This document shows positions 25,406 to 36,045 of a stretch of 64,000 nucleotides of DNA, piece by piece. Source of the DNA: Pseudomonas azotoformans (lineage in GTDB: Bacteria > Pseudomonadota > Gammaproteobacteria > Pseudomonadales > Pseudomonadaceae); the NCBI RefSeq assembly GCF_001579805.1, contig NZ_CP014546.1, positions 1,178,001 through 1,242,000 of the forward strand, given 5' to 3'. The notes under the pieces are model-generated. The model was not told the DNA's origin and did no database searches. It worked only from the letters and a program-made list of their open reading frames with translations. The translations under genes and the position numbers were made by a program. The stretch's first letter is position 1. Each line of letters starts with the position of its first letter.

Positions 25406-27628
25406 TCAATTCACCGTTAGAATCGGGCTACCCAGCTTCTCCAACAACGTCGCCTGCGCACTGCGCGGGTTCTGGTTGCCAGTCGGTGTGTTGCGCACGT
25501 AGCGGCCGTCCGACTGCAGGCTCCAGCTGTGGGTGTTGTCGGTGAGGTAGCTTTCCAGCTCCTTCTTGACCCGCATGATCAGCTTCTTGCCTTCCACCGG
25601 GAAGCACGTCTCGACACGCTTATCGAGGTTGCGCTCCATCCAGTCGGCACTGGAGAGGAACATCTGCTCTTCGCCGCCGTTGAGGAAGTAGAACACCCGC
25701 GTGTGTTCCAGGAAGCGACCGATGATCGAGCGCACATGGATGTTGTGCGAAACGCCGACAATGCCCGGACGCAGGCAGCACATGCCGCGCACCACCAGGT
25801 CGATGCGTACGCCTGACTGGCTGGCCTTGTACAGCGCGCGGATGATCTTCGGATCGGTCAGCGAGTTGAACTTGGCAATGATGTGCGCCGGCTTGCCGTC
25901 GAGGGCGAACTGGGTCTCGCGGGCAATCATGTCGAGCATGCCCTTCTTGAGCGTAAACGGCGCGTGCAGCAGTTTCTTCATGCGCAAGGTCTTGCCCATG
26001 CCGATCAACTGGCTGAACAACTTGCCGACGTCTTCGCACAGGGCGTCGTCGGAGGTCAGCAGGCTGTAGTCGGTGTAGAGCTTGGCGTTGCCGGCGTGGT
26101 AGTTGCCGGTGCCCAAGTGGGCGTAACGCACGATTTCACCGGCTTCACGGCGCAGGATCAGCATCATCTTGGCGTGGGTCTTGAAGCCGACCACGCCGTA
26201 GATCACCACTGCACCGGCCGCTTGCAGGCGGCTGGCCAGTTGCAGGTTGGATTCTTCGTCGAACCGCGCACGCAGCTCGATCACTGCCGTGACCTCCTTG
26301 CCGTTACGCGCAGCGTCGACCAAGGCATCGACGATTTCCGAGTTGGCGCCGGAACGGTACAGGGTCTGGCGTACCGCCAATACGTGCGGGTCCTTGGCGG
26401 CCTGGCGCAGCAGGTCGACCACCGGGGTGAAGGACTCAAACGGGTGCAACAGCAGGATGTCCTGCTTGCTCACCACGCTGAAAATATTCTCGCTGTTTTG
26501 CAGCAGTTTCGGGATCTGCGGCGTGAACGGCGTGTATTGCAGCTCCGGATGGCTGTCCAGGCCGGTGATGCTGAACAGGCGCGTCAGGTTGACCGGGCCG
26601 TTGACCTGGTACAACTCGGATTCGGCCAGGTTGAACTGCTTGAGCAGGTAGTCCGACAGGTGTTTCGGGCAGGTATCGGCCACTTCCAGGCGCACTGCAT
26701 CGCCGTAGCGTCGCGAGAACAACTCACCACGCAGGGCGCGGGCCAAGTCTTCGACGTCTTCGGAGTCCAGCGCCAGGTCGGCGTTACGGGTCAGGCGGAA
26801 CTGGTAGCAACCCTTTACCTTCATGCCCTGGAACAGGTCATCGGCGTGGGCGTGGATCATCGACGAAAGGAATACATAGTTATCGCCAGCGCCCCCCACC
26901 TCTTCCGGTACCTTGATGATGCGTGGCAACAGACGCGGGGCCGGGATGATGGCCAGGCCGGAATCGCGACCGAAGGCGTCGATACCTTCCAGCTCGACGA
27001 TGAAGTTGAGGCTCTTGTTCACCAGTAACGGGAACGGGTGCGTCGGGTCGAGGCCGATCGGGGTGATGATCGGCGAGATCTCGTCACGGAAGTAACGGCG
27101 CACCCACGTCTTGATCTTGGTGGTCCAGTGACGGCGACGGATAAAGCGGACCTGGTGTTTCTCCAGTTCCGGTAACAGGATGTCGTTGAGGATCGCGTAT
27201 TGGCGGTCAACATGGCCGTGCACCAGCTCGCTGATGCGCGCCAGGGCCTGGTGCGGCTGCAGGCCGTCGGCGCCAGCTTGTTCACGAGCGAAGGTGATTT
27301 GTTTCTTGAGGCCGGCGACGCGGATCTCGAAGAACTCGTCCAGGTTGCTGGAGAAGATGAGCAGGAACTTCAGCCGCTCCAGCAGCGGGTAGGACTCATC
27401 CAGCGCCTGTTCCAGCACGCGGATGTTGAATTGCAGTTGTGACAGCTCGCGGTGGATGTACAGGCTGCTGTCATCCAGGTTCGTCACCGCCGCCACCGGG
27501 GCAGGCACGGGCGGCTCGGCTACCACGGCAGGCGCGGCGGGTTCATGCTCCGGCGGGGTCTCGGTGACTTGTTCAACCACCGGGTGAGCGTCTTTTACGG
27601 CAACTTCTGAGAGTCCTTCGGTATTCAT
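25406..27628 (-). CDS. ppk: Polyphosphate kinase 1
   Basis: 740 residues. Makes polyphosphate from ATP through a phosphohistidine. The conserved start '[20 protein letters not shown]' begins only at about residue 56; the first 50 residues are a Pro/Ala/Val/Glu-rich extension absent from E. coli Ppk. '[15 protein letters not shown]' and the catalytic '[14 protein letters not shown]' (His485) and 'HLGTGNYH' are present. AGGAAC precedes the start. Followed upstream by hemB on the same strand with an 18-base gap, so hemB and ppk may be cotranscribed. Confidence 0.97.
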   Translation of the reverse strand: MNTEGLSEVAVKDAHPVVEQVTETPPEHEPAAPAVVAEPPVPAPVAAVTNLDDSSLYIHRELSQLQFNIRVLEQALDESYPLLERLKFLLIFSSNLDEFFEIRVAGLKKQITFAREQAGADGLQPHQALARISELVHGHVDRQYAILNDILLPELEKHQVRFIRRRHWTTKIKTWVRRYFRDEISPIITPIGLDPTHPFPLLVNKSLNFIVELEGIDAFGRDSGLAIIPAPRLLPRIIKVPEEVGGAGDNYVFLSSMIHAHADDLFQGMKVKGCYQFRLTRNADLALDSEDVEDLARALRGELFSRRYGDAVRLEVADTCPKHLSDYLLKQFNLAESELYQVNGPVNLTRLFSITGLDSHPELQYTPFTPQIPKLLQNSENIFSVVSKQDILLLHPFESFTPVVDLLRQAAKDPHVLAVRQTLYRSGANSEIVDALVDAARNGKEVTAVIELRARFDEESNLQLASRLQAAGAVVIYGVVGFKTHAKMMLILRREAGEIVRYAHLGTGNYHAGNAKLYTDYSLLTSDDALCEDVGKLFSQLIGMGKTLRMKKLLHAPFTLKKGMLDMIARETQFALDGKPAHIIAKFNSLTDPKIIRALYKASQSGVRIDLVVRGMCCLRPGIVGVSHNIHVRSIIGRFLEHTRVFYFLNGGEEQMFLSSADWMERNLDKRVETCFPVEGKKLIMRVKKELESYLTDNTHSWSLQSDGRYVRNTPTGNQNPRSAQATLLEKLGSPILTVN

Positions 27629-27646
27629 TGAATGTTCCTGTGAGGG

Positions 27647-28681
<1,035 letters not shown>

Positions 28682-28745
28682 TCACGGGCGAGCGTTGCAG
28701 TTATAAGCGGCCATTATGACGAAGGTATGACAGTTGTGCTTAAGC

Positions 28746-28764
28746 ATGCGACCTGTAGTCGCAT
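28746..28764. promoter_or_regulatory. Dyad in the hemB-dedA divergent region
   Basis: ATGCGAC, five bases, GTCGCAT: seven-base-pair dyad roughly midway between the two divergent starts. A possible operator; regulator unknown. Confidence 0.3.
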
Positions 28765-28868
28765 TCGTCATCCACGTAGGAATTGTTCACTTCGTGACAC
28801 ATCTCGATACTTTCATGAATCTTCGTGAAGGCGTAGGCTGCGCGTTCATTTCGCCAGCACCCCAGACC

Positions 28869-29504
28869 ATGCTTCAACAATTTCTGCATGACTTCGGCTA
28901 CTTTGCGCTCTTCCTGGGCACCTTCTTTGAAGGCGAGACCATCCTGGTCCTCGCAGGCTTCCTGGCGTTCCGTGGCTACATGGATATCAACCTGGTGGTG
29001 GTCGTTGCCTTTTTCGGCAGCTACGCCGGCGACCAGCTTTGGTATTACATGGGCCGCAAGCACGGCCGCAAGCTGTTGGCACGCAAGCCGCGCTGGCAAC
29101 TGATGGGTGACAAGGCCCTGGAGCATATCCGCAAGCACCCGGATATCTGGGTGTTGAGCTTCCGCTTCGTCTACGGCTTGCGCACGGTCATGCCGGTGGC
29201 GATCGGCCTGTCCGGCTACCCACCTCTGCGCTACCTGATCCTCAACGGCATTGGTGCCGCGATCTGGGCGTTGGCGCTGGGCGCGGCGGCCTATCACTTC
29301 GGCGCGGTGCTGGAAGGTATGCTGGGCAGCATCAAGAAATACGAGCTGTGGGTGTTGGGCGCGTTGCTGCTACTGGGCTTCGGCCTGTGGCTGCGCCGCC
29401 GCATCAAGAATGCACGCATCGCCCGCGAGGCCTGCGCCGAGGCCAAGGCCCGGCTCGCCGCCGAGCCGGTCCCGGTCGAAACGCCTAAGACACCAGTCGA
29501 GTAA
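28869..29504 (+). CDS. DedA family membrane protein
   Basis: 211 residues. DedA proteins are inner-membrane proteins linked to undecaprenyl phosphate or phospholipid flipping and to membrane potential. Conserved parts are 'FFEGETILVLAGFLA', 'GDQLWYYMGRKHGRKLL', and 'RFVYGLRTVMPVAIGLSGYP' (the 'F.PG.R' type motif). The C-terminus is a cytoplasmic Ala/Arg/Pro-rich tail. Start at 28869 (MLQQFLHDFGYF) matches the family; 45 codons of open frame upstream look non-coding. The last 20 bases overlap the convergent fatty-acid hydroxylase family gene. Confidence 0.85.
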   Translation: MLQQFLHDFGYFALFLGTFFEGETILVLAGFLAFRGYMDINLVVVVAFFGSYAGDQLWYYMGRKHGRKLLARKPRWQLMGDKALEHIRKHPDIWVLSFRFVYGLRTVMPVAIGLSGYPPLRYLILNGIGAAIWALALGAAAYHFGAVLEGMLGSIKKYELWVLGALLLLGFGLWLRRRIKNARIAREACAEAKARLAAEPVPVETPKTPVE

Positions 29505-30720
29505 AACGGCTCCTGCAGCAGTAGAGGCCGATCACGCTGAGCAGGCTGTAGCTCAGCAGGCCCAGCCAGCCCAGGTTGCTGGCGGGCCATAGCCCAACCA
29601 GCGGCGCCAGCCACACCAGCGGCACATTCAGCACCAGCCGCGAAAGCTCGGCCTTCAACGCCCACGGGCGATTCTCCAGGGCCACCCCCAAGGTAAACAA
29701 CCCCAGCGCCATGGCACTCCACCCTAGGATCAGCGCCGCCGTGGGCAAGCCTTCGCCGAAATTCATCAAATAGCTGCCAAAACCAACATACGCCGCAAAT
29801 TGCAGGGCGATGTAGACCTGCTGGCGAACATCCAGCGGCACTTCAAATTTACGGAACTGGGTCAGGTCATGCTTGGCCAACGGGTACTTGGCCTTCACGT
29901 CCGCCGGGCGCCAGCCAGTGCGCATGAACCAGATGCGCAGCTTGTCCCACCAGCACTCGGTACGCCGCGCATCACTCCACAACTGCGCATAAAACTGCAG
30001 GTTGGCCCACAACGGATTCCAACTGGCCAAGGGCGTAGTCACACCGAAAATCACCGGTTCGTTGTCATCTTCCTCTTGGAAGGTGCCGAACAGCCGGTCC
30101 CAAATAATGAACACCCCGCCGTAGTTGCGATCCATGTAGAGAGCGTTCTGCGCATGGTGAGCCCGATGATTGGACGGCGTGACGAAAAACCATTCATACC
30201 AGCCAAGCTTCGGCACATGCCGGGTGTGCACCCAGAATTGATAGAGCAGGTTGAGCGACGCCACGCTGATAAACACCACCAATGGCACGCCAAGGACCGC
30301 CAGGGGCAGGTAGAAGATCCAGCTCAGCAGGAAGCCGGTGCTGGTCTGGCGCAGGGCGGTGCTGAGGTTGTAGTCCTCGCTCTGGTGATGCACCGAGTGC
30401 GCGGCCCACAGGATATTGCGTTCATGGCCCATACGGTGCAGCCAGTAGTAGCAGAAGTCGTAGAACACAAAGGCGAATGCCCAGGTCCAGACGCTTTGGG
30501 CCGGCAGATCAATCAATGCAAGATGTTTGAGGGCGAACGCGTAGGTCAAAATCCCTACACCCTTGGTCAACAGCCCTGTGGTGGTGGACAGCACACCGGT
30601 GCTGAGGCTGTTGATGACATCCGCCACCCGGTAGTTGCGCTCGCCGCGCCAGCGGTCGGCGAGCAGCTCCACCACGATCAAGGCAATGAAAAACGGTACC
30701 GCGTAAGGCACGAAGTCCAT
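29485..30720 (-). CDS. Sterol desaturase / fatty acid hydroxylase family membrane protein
   Basis: 411 residues with several membrane segments. The di-iron histidine boxes are intact: HRMGH (95-99), HSVHH (108-112) and NHRAHH (184-189). This is the pattern of integral-membrane hydroxylases and desaturases that act on lipids, including alkylglycerol monooxygenase-like proteins. The C-terminal third is another hydrophobic region of about four segments that is not part of the catalytic core. Substrate not known. Single gene, overlapping the dedA stop. Confidence 0.88.
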   Translation of the reverse strand: MDFVPYAVPFFIALIVVELLADRWRGERNYRVADVINSLSTGVLSTTTGLLTKGVGILTYAFALKHLALIDLPAQSVWTWAFAFVFYDFCYYWLHRMGHERNILWAAHSVHHQSEDYNLSTALRQTSTGFLLSWIFYLPLAVLGVPLVVFISVASLNLLYQFWVHTRHVPKLGWYEWFFVTPSNHRAHHAQNALYMDRNYGGVFIIWDRLFGTFQEEDDNEPVIFGVTTPLASWNPLWANLQFYAQLWSDARRTECWWDKLRIWFMRTGWRPADVKAKYPLAKHDLTQFRKFEVPLDVRQQVYIALQFAAYVGFGSYLMNFGEGLPTAALILGWSAMALGLFTLGVALENRPWALKAELSRLVLNVPLVWLAPLVGLWPASNLGWLGLLSYSLLSVIGLYCCRSRFTRLVS

Positions 30721-30836
30721 GGTCTGGTCCGGTCTATTTTTGTTACATCAAGATTAGGTGCAGCGACGCGAGATCCCATTGGCAACAGATGACAAATTAG
30801 TAGACATTTAATGCCAAGACCCCAGGAGAAATGCCC

Positions 30837-31502
30837 ATGAGCAAAAAGATTGCAGTGATCCTTTCCGGCTGCGGCGTGTACGACGGCGCAGAGATCCACG
30901 AAAGCGTGATCACCTTGCTGCGCCTGGACCAGCGCGGCGCTCAGGTCCAATGTTTTGCCCCCAACATCGCGCAGTTGCATGTAATCAACCACCTCACCGG
31001 CGAAGAAATGCCCGAGTCGCGCAATGTGCTGGTGGAGTCGGCCCGAATTGCCCGCGGTGAGGTCAAAGACATCCGCGAAGCCAATGCCGAAGACTTCGAT
31101 GCGCTGATCGTGCCCGGCGGGTTTGGCGCGGCGAAGAACCTGTCGAACTTTGCCGTGGAAGGCGCCGGCTGCAGCGTCAACCCACAGGTGCTGGAACTGG
31201 CCGAGGCCTTTGCCGAAGCGGGCAAACCGGTGGGGCTGATCTGTATTTCACCGGCCCTGGCGGCGAAAATCTACGGCCCGGGCGTGACCTGCACCATTGG
31301 CAACTGTGCCGACACGGCTGCAGCGCTGGACAAGATGGGCGCCACCCACCAGGAGTGCACGGTGGAAGATATCGTCGAGGACAAGGCGCGAAAGTTGGTG
31401 AGCACACCGGCCTATATGCTCGGCAAGAACATCAGCGAGGTCGCTTCGGGGATCAACAAGCTGGTGGACCGGGTGTTGGAGTTGACCCACGAAAACGACT
31501 GA
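30837..31502 (+). CDS. elbB: Isoprenoid biosynthesis glyoxalase ElbB
   Basis: 221 residues of the DJ-1/PfpI superfamily. 'KIAVILSGCGVYDGAEIHES' at the start, 'ALIVPGGFGAAKNLSNFA' and 'GLICISPAL' with the nucleophile-elbow Cys are typical of ElbB (SCRP-27A), which has glyoxalase activity. Start at 30837 because AGGAG lies eight bases before; an ATG two codons earlier is too close to the site. Single gene, followed by a REPIN. Confidence 0.92.
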   Translation: MSKKIAVILSGCGVYDGAEIHESVITLLRLDQRGAQVQCFAPNIAQLHVINHLTGEEMPESRNVLVESARIARGEVKDIREANAEDFDALIVPGGFGAAKNLSNFAVEGAGCSVNPQVLELAEAFAEAGKPVGLICISPALAAKIYGPGVTCTIGNCADTAAALDKMGATHQECTVEDIVEDKARKLVSTPAYMLGKNISEVASGINKLVDRVLELTHEND

Positions 31503-31527
31503 ACACCTGTGGTGGCAAGGGAGCTTC

Positions 31528-31621
31528 TGTGGCGAGGGAGCTTGCTCCCGCTGGAGTGCGAAGCGCTCCCAAGATTTTGGGGCCGCTACGCAGCCCAACG
31601 GGAGCAAGCTCCCTCGCCACA
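31528..31621. repeat. REPIN-type inverted repeat, second sequence type
   Basis: Perfect 23-base inverted arms at 31528-31550 and 31599-31621, with core GAGGGAGCTTGCTCCCG. A degenerate half copy (GTGGCAAGGGAGCTTCTG) lies just upstream. The interior shares 'GGGGCCGCTACGC.GCCCAACG' with the copies at 25 and 51 kb, although the arm sequence differs. It separates the convergent elbB and DUF188 genes. Confidence 0.85.
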
Positions 31622-31623
31622 GG

Positions 31624-32079
31624 TCAGGGTTGGCGCATCAAGCGAGTGAGAATGCGATCCAGGGCATTCGCAAACGCCTGCTTTTCCTTCTCGCCATGGG
31701 GCGGTGGCCCACCGCCCATCTGGCCTTGCTCCCGCAAATCAGTGAAGAGGTTACGCACCGCCAGGCGTTCGCTCATGTTCGCCGGGCTGAACTCCTTGCC
31801 CCGTGGATCGAGGGCGGTGACGCCCTTTTTCACCAGACGGTCGGCCAACGGCACATCGCTGCAGATCACCAACTCGCCCGGCACCGCGTGCTCCACCAGG
31901 TAGTCGTCCGCCGCATCCGGGCCGCTGGGCACCACGATCAGCTTCACACACGCGAAGCTCGGCTTGATCTGGCTCTGCCCGGCCACCAGCACCACCTCGA
32001 ACTGACGCTTGAGGGCGAATTTCACCACCTGGTCCTTGGCTGCCCGAGGGCAGGCGTCGGCATCGATCCACACGCGCAT
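31624..32079 (-). CDS. YaiI/YqxD family protein (DUF188)
   Basis: 151 residues. N-terminus MRVWIDADACP with paired Asp residues, then 'VPSGPDAADDYLVEHAVPGELVICSDVPLADRLV' and 'GKEFSPANMSERLA' are the conserved DUF188 blocks. PIN-like fold suggests a nuclease, but no function is established. Start at 32079, one base after the stop of the upstream FTR1 gene (TGACATG), so the two are cotranscribed. Confidence 0.88.
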   Translation of the reverse strand: MRVWIDADACPRAAKDQVVKFALKRQFEVVLVAGQSQIKPSFACVKLIVVPSGPDAADDYLVEHAVPGELVICSDVPLADRLVKKGVTALDPRGKEFSPANMSERLAVRNLFTDLREQGQMGGGPPPHGEKEKQAFANALDRILTRLMRQP

Positions 32080-32080
32080 G

Positions 32081-33976
32081 TCAGGCTGCCACTCGGCGCT
32101 TCTCGGCCAGGCGGCTGCGGCCATACAGCACCACAATCGCCAGGATCGCCACGGCCTGTGCACTCAGTGAGTACGCATCGGCGTGGATGCCCAGCCAGTC
32201 GAAGTCAAAGAACGCCACCGGCCGCGTGCCGAAGATACCGGCTTCCTGCAACGCCTTCACGCCATGCCCGGCGAACACCACCGACAACGCACACAGCAAC
32301 GCCGCGTTGATCCCGAAAAACAACGCCAGCGGCAGCTTCGCCGAACCGCGCAGGATCACCCACGCCAGGCCCACCAACAGCACCAGAGCCGTGGCGCCAC
32401 CCGCCAGCACCGCGTTGTGCCCGGCCGGGCCGGCTTGCAGCCACAGGGTTTCGTAGAACAGGATCACTTCAAACAGCTCGCGGTACACCGAGAAGAACGC
32501 CAGCATCGCAAAGCCGAACCGACCGCCGCCGCCCACCAGGCTGCTCTTGATGTAGTCCTGCCAAGCGGCGGCGTGGCGCCGGTCGTGCATCCACACGCCG
32601 AGCCACAGCACCATCACACTGGCGAACAGCGCCGTGCAGCCTTCCAGCAGTTCGCGCTGCGCACCACTTACGTCAATCACATACGCGGCCAACGCCCAGG
32701 TCGCCAGACCCGCCAGCAACGCCAGGCCCCAACCCACGTTGACGCTGCGCACTGCCGACTGCTGGCCTGTGTTACGCAGGAACGCGAGGATCGCAGCAAG
32801 CACCAAGATGGCTTCCAGGCCTTCACGCAGCAGGATCAGCAAGCCGGAGATGTAACTCAGCGACCAGCTCAGGCCATCACTGCCCAGCAAGCCAGCGGAT
32901 TCGGTGAGCTTGCCTTTGGCCAGATCCAGGCGTTGCTGCACTTGCTCGACCGGCAAACCGTCCTGCAACGACTGCCGATAGGCCATCAGCGCCTTCTCGG
33001 TGTCTTTGCGCACGTTGGCGTCGACGTTATCCAGCGAGCTTTCCACCAGCTCAAAGCCTTCCAGGTACGCGGCTACCGACAGGTCGTAGGCCTGCTCGTG
33101 GTCGCCGTTACGGAATGCGGCCAGGCTCTTGTCCAGGGTGGTGGAGGTGTAGTCGAGCAGCTGCGCCGGGCCACGCTTGACCTGCGGCGGTTGCGCACGC
33201 TGGGCACGGAATGTCGTGGCGGCAGCTTCACCGTTGGCGGCCAGGACTTCGTTCGGCGTCTGGCGGGCCAGGTCGGCGAGGTTGAACGGTTGCTCGCTTT
33301 TCGCGGCGGCCGGGTCTGCGGTGAAACCGGCGATATAGGTGGCCAGGTCCCAGCGCTGACGGTCGTCCAGTTGGTCGGCGAAGGACGGCATGTCGGTGCC
33401 TTCGACGCCAAGGCCGAGGGTGTTGTAGATCGCATAGAGGCTCAAGCGGTCCAGGCGCACAGGGTCGCGCAGATTGGCCGGTGGCGGCGTCATGCCGACG
33501 CTGGCCGGGCCATCACCGGCGCCCGCCGTGCCGTGGCACACCGAGCAATGCTGGGCGTAGAGCGGTGCGCCGCGGGTTGGATCAGGGGTGATTGCCGGAG
33601 CCTGGCTGACTTCATAGGCCACGGCCAGTTGGGCACCTAATTGCCGGGCTTGCCGAGCAACCGTTGCGCCGTCCTGATGGGCGGTTACCGCCGCTAACAG
33701 TTCATCGACACCTTTGACCAACGCCGCGCGATCCGGGCGCTGAGGCAACTCTGCCACCAACCCTTGCAACACGCCGAGAAACTCCACCTGTTCGCGGTAT
33801 TCGGATTCATCGATAACCTTGCCCGCCTCCACCGTCGGTGGATAGTCAGCGCCAATGTAGTCGAGCAAATGCAGGGCTTGCGGGGCGCCCTCGGCAGTTG
33901 CGGCCAACAGGTTGACGCTGCACGACATCAACGCCGGCAACAGTAGCCAGGCGAGAAAACGGAAGGGGGCAGTCAT
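32081..33976 (-). CDS. Cytochrome c - FTR1 family iron permease
   Basis: 631 residues. Signal peptide 1-26. A periplasmic class I cytochrome c domain has heme motif CSVCH (144-148) and a probable axial Met in 'DMPSF' (about 197). The C-terminal FTR1 permease has about seven membrane segments with the iron-binding motifs REGLE (384-388) and RELFE (499-503, variant of REGxE). FTR1-type permeases import ferric iron after oxidation of ferrous iron; the fused cytochrome may pass electrons. Comparable fused proteins are known in proteobacteria. No clear Fur site was found upstream. Confidence 0.92.
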   Translation of the reverse strand: MTAPFRFLAWLLLPALMSCSVNLLAATAEGAPQALHLLDYIGADYPPTVEAGKVIDESEYREQVEFLGVLQGLVAELPQRPDRAALVKGVDELLAAVTAHQDGATVARQARQLGAQLAVAYEVSQAPAITPDPTRGAPLYAQHCSVCHGTAGAGDGPASVGMTPPPANLRDPVRLDRLSLYAIYNTLGLGVEGTDMPSFADQLDDRQRWDLATYIAGFTADPAAAKSEQPFNLADLARQTPNEVLAANGEAAATTFRAQRAQPPQVKRGPAQLLDYTSTTLDKSLAAFRNGDHEQAYDLSVAAYLEGFELVESSLDNVDANVRKDTEKALMAYRQSLQDGLPVEQVQQRLDLAKGKLTESAGLLGSDGLSWSLSYISGLLILLREGLEAILVLAAILAFLRNTGQQSAVRSVNVGWGLALLAGLATWALAAYVIDVSGAQRELLEGCTALFASVMVLWLGVWMHDRRHAAAWQDYIKSSLVGGGGRFGFAMLAFFSVYRELFEVILFYETLWLQAGPAGHNAVLAGGATALVLLVGLAWVILRGSAKLPLALFFGINAALLCALSVVFAGHGVKALQEAGIFGTRPVAFFDFDWLGIHADAYSLSAQAVAILAIVVLYGRSRLAEKRRVAA

Positions 33977-34114
33977 GAACGAATCTCAAATGGAAATACG
34001 AAGTAACACATTGTTAAGCCTTAAAGGGTTTGACTCAAGGCGTAAGTGATTTTGTGTTCTTAGAGGCGGGGAATTTTAGGAACGGGTGGTGGCGTTTTTT
34101 GTGGGCAAATAGCC

Positions 34115-34143
34115 ATTGTTTTGCCAGTAATGGTGCTTATAAT
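34115..34143 (+). promoter_or_regulatory. Candidate sigma-70 promoter of lipoprotein operon
   Basis: A consensus -10 TATAAT at 34138-34143, with ATTGTT as a weak -35 and a 17-base spacer. About 90 bases upstream of the first gene of the COG3014-LpoB operon. The -10 is perfect; the -35 is poor. Confidence 0.5.
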
Positions 34144-34233
34144 GCCGCGCCCTGTTAGTGCGAAAGGGAATTTCGTTCCTTGTTTTTATGAGGAATGACC
34201 ACATCGGTTGACACTTTCAGGGAAGAAGTTTGC

Positions 34234-35628
34234 ATGGCATTTCGCGCTTTACCTTTTCTTGCGCTCTCGGCGGTGACGTTGTTGTCGGGCTGTTCGATGT
34301 TTCGCAGCTATGACACCGAGTTGCAGGCGACCAATCAGCAGTTGGCCAGCGGGAATGTCGACGCGGCGTTGACGCTGTTGGAGAAGAACAACAGCGGTGA
34401 AGACAAGGACTTGCTCTATTTCTTCGAGAAGGGTGAGTTGCTGCGGGCCAAGGGTGATTTGACGGGGAGCCAGACCGCCTGGCGCAGTGCTGATCTGCAA
34501 GTCTACAAATGGGAAGAGGCGGTCAAGTTCGACAGCGCCAAGTACCTGGCCCAGTTCGGCAGTTTCCTCGCCAACGACAAGGTGCGGCGCTACGAAGGCT
34601 ATGACTACGAAAAAGTCATGCTGACCACGCAGATGGCGCTGAACCTGCTGGCCTTGAACGACTTCGACGGCGCACGCACCGAGATCAAGAAGACCCACGA
34701 ACGCGAAGCGGTGATCGCGGAACTGCGGGATAAGGAATACCTCAAGCGCGAGGACGAAGCCGAGCGTGAAGGCGTGACCACCCAGATGAAAGACCTGCGC
34801 GGCTACCCGGTGGCAGCCCTCGACGCGCCGGAAGTGGTCGGTCTGAAGAACAGTTACCAGAGTGCGTTCAGCCATTACCTGGCCGGCTTCGTCTACGAAG
34901 CCCTGGGCGAGAAGGACCTGGCCGCGCCTGGCTATCGCAAGGCGGCCGAGTTGCGCCCCAATACCCCCTTGCTGGAACAGGCCCTGCTGGATCTGGACAA
35001 ATCCAAGGTCGGTGTCGATGAAACCGACGTGCTGATCGTGGTGCAAAGTGGCCTGGCGCCGGCCCGCGACTCGATTCGCCTGCCGATTCCGATCCCGATC
35101 AACGGTAACCTGGTGATCACCCCGCTGTCGTTCCCGGTGATCAAGGCCGATACGTCCACCGCGACCTTCGCCCAGATCGGTGTCGACGGCCAGCAACAGA
35201 ACCTCACCGCACTCAACAGCACCACGGCCATGTCCCGCCGCGCCCTGCGCGATGACATGCCAGGGATCATCCTGCGCACCACGGTGCGTGCGGTCACCCG
35301 TGGTGTGGCGCAAAACAACCTGAACAAGACCAACCCTATGGCGGGCCTGGTGCTGGGTATCGCCTCGGCAGTCACTGAAGGTGCAGACACCCGGACCTGG
35401 CGCACCCTGCCGGACATGACCCAGGTGACGCGCCTGCGCCTCAAGCACGGCGAGCACCAGGTCAGCCTGCCCAACGCTCTGGGCGGCACGCTGGTGACGG
35501 TCAAGGCTGACCAGCGTTATCAGGTGATCACCCTGCGCGTGGTTGGCAACCAGGTATTCGCCGGTGGCCTGGCCGCCCATGTGGTGCCGAGCACCGCCAC
35601 TCAGGCCATCGCCCTCAAACAACCTTAA
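34234..35628 (+). CDS. COG3014-type conserved lipoprotein
   Basis: 464 residues. Lipoprotein signal with lipobox LLSGC (Cys19-20 area), +2 Ser suggesting outer-membrane localisation. The N-terminal half is helical and TPR-like ('LASGNVDAALTLLEKNNSGEDKDLLYFFEKGELLRAKGDL'). The C-terminal half contains 'LIVVQSGLAPARDSIRLPIPIP' and a glycine-bounded hydrophobic stretch. Start at 34234 after GGGAAGAAG. First gene of a tight four-gene operon with a YcfL-like lipoprotein and two LpoB-like proteins, so a cell-wall assembly role is likely (inference). Confidence 0.82.
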   Translation: MAFRALPFLALSAVTLLSGCSMFRSYDTELQATNQQLASGNVDAALTLLEKNNSGEDKDLLYFFEKGELLRAKGDLTGSQTAWRSADLQVYKWEEAVKFDSAKYLAQFGSFLANDKVRRYEGYDYEKVMLTTQMALNLLALNDFDGARTEIKKTHEREAVIAELRDKEYLKREDEAEREGVTTQMKDLRGYPVAALDAPEVVGLKNSYQSAFSHYLAGFVYEALGEKDLAAPGYRKAAELRPNTPLLEQALLDLDKSKVGVDETDVLIVVQSGLAPARDSIRLPIPIPINGNLVITPLSFPVIKADTSTATFAQIGVDGQQQNLTALNSTTAMSRRALRDDMPGIILRTTVRAVTRGVAQNNLNKTNPMAGLVLGIASAVTEGADTRTWRTLPDMTQVTRLRLKHGEHQVSLPNALGGTLVTVKADQRYQVITLRVVGNQVFAGGLAAHVVPSTATQAIALKQP

Positions 35629-35638
35629 GGAGCACGCT

Positions 35639-36010
35639 ATGCGTCATTTCATCCTCGGCGCCCTGGCGCTGGTCCTGCTGGCCGGCTGCGCCACCCCGCC
35701 ACCACCGGAGCCTGGCAGCGCCGCCAGCAAAATCGTGGTGATGGGCAAGTTCAAGGGCATCGCCGTCGGTGCCATCCGCGTTGCGCGTGAAAACGGCTTC
35801 CTGACTGCCAAGGTGCAGTTGAGCAACATCACCAGCAGTAACCAGATGATGTATTACCGCTTCGCCTGGCTGGGAGCCGACGGCTTCCCGGTGGGCGACG
35901 AAGAAACCTGGAAAGTGCTGAGCCTGTACGCCAACCAGGCGACCTTCCTGCCGGCCATCGCCAACTTGCCTCAAGCGGCGGACTTCCGCCTTGAAGTGAA
36001 GACGCCTTGA
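35639..36010 (+). CDS. YcfL-like lipoprotein
   Basis: 123 residues. Lipobox LLAGC with mature Cys, then a Pro-rich linker. The rest fits YcfL: 'VQLSNITSSNQMMYYRFAWLGADGFPVG' and 'W..L.LYANQ'. In E. coli ycfL also lies next to lpoB. Starts 10 bases after the previous stop, with AAGGAG. Probably an outer-membrane lipoprotein helping PBP1b regulation, by context. Confidence 0.85.
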   Translation: MRHFILGALALVLLAGCATPPPPEPGSAASKIVVMGKFKGIAVGAIRVARENGFLTAKVQLSNITSSNQMMYYRFAWLGADGFPVGDEETWKVLSLYANQATFLPAIANLPQAADFRLEVKTP

Positions 36011-36045
36011 GCCGTTCCCCTTCTACGTTTCAGAGAGAATTCCCC

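Noticed and set aside
28734..28868. Upstream extension of the dedA gene by 45 codons
   Set aside because: Sequence does not match DedA N-termini and includes a dyad that looks regulatory; start set at 28869.
33977..34233. Search for a Fur box upstream of the FTR1 gene
   Set aside because: No stretch resembles the 19-base Fur consensus well enough.
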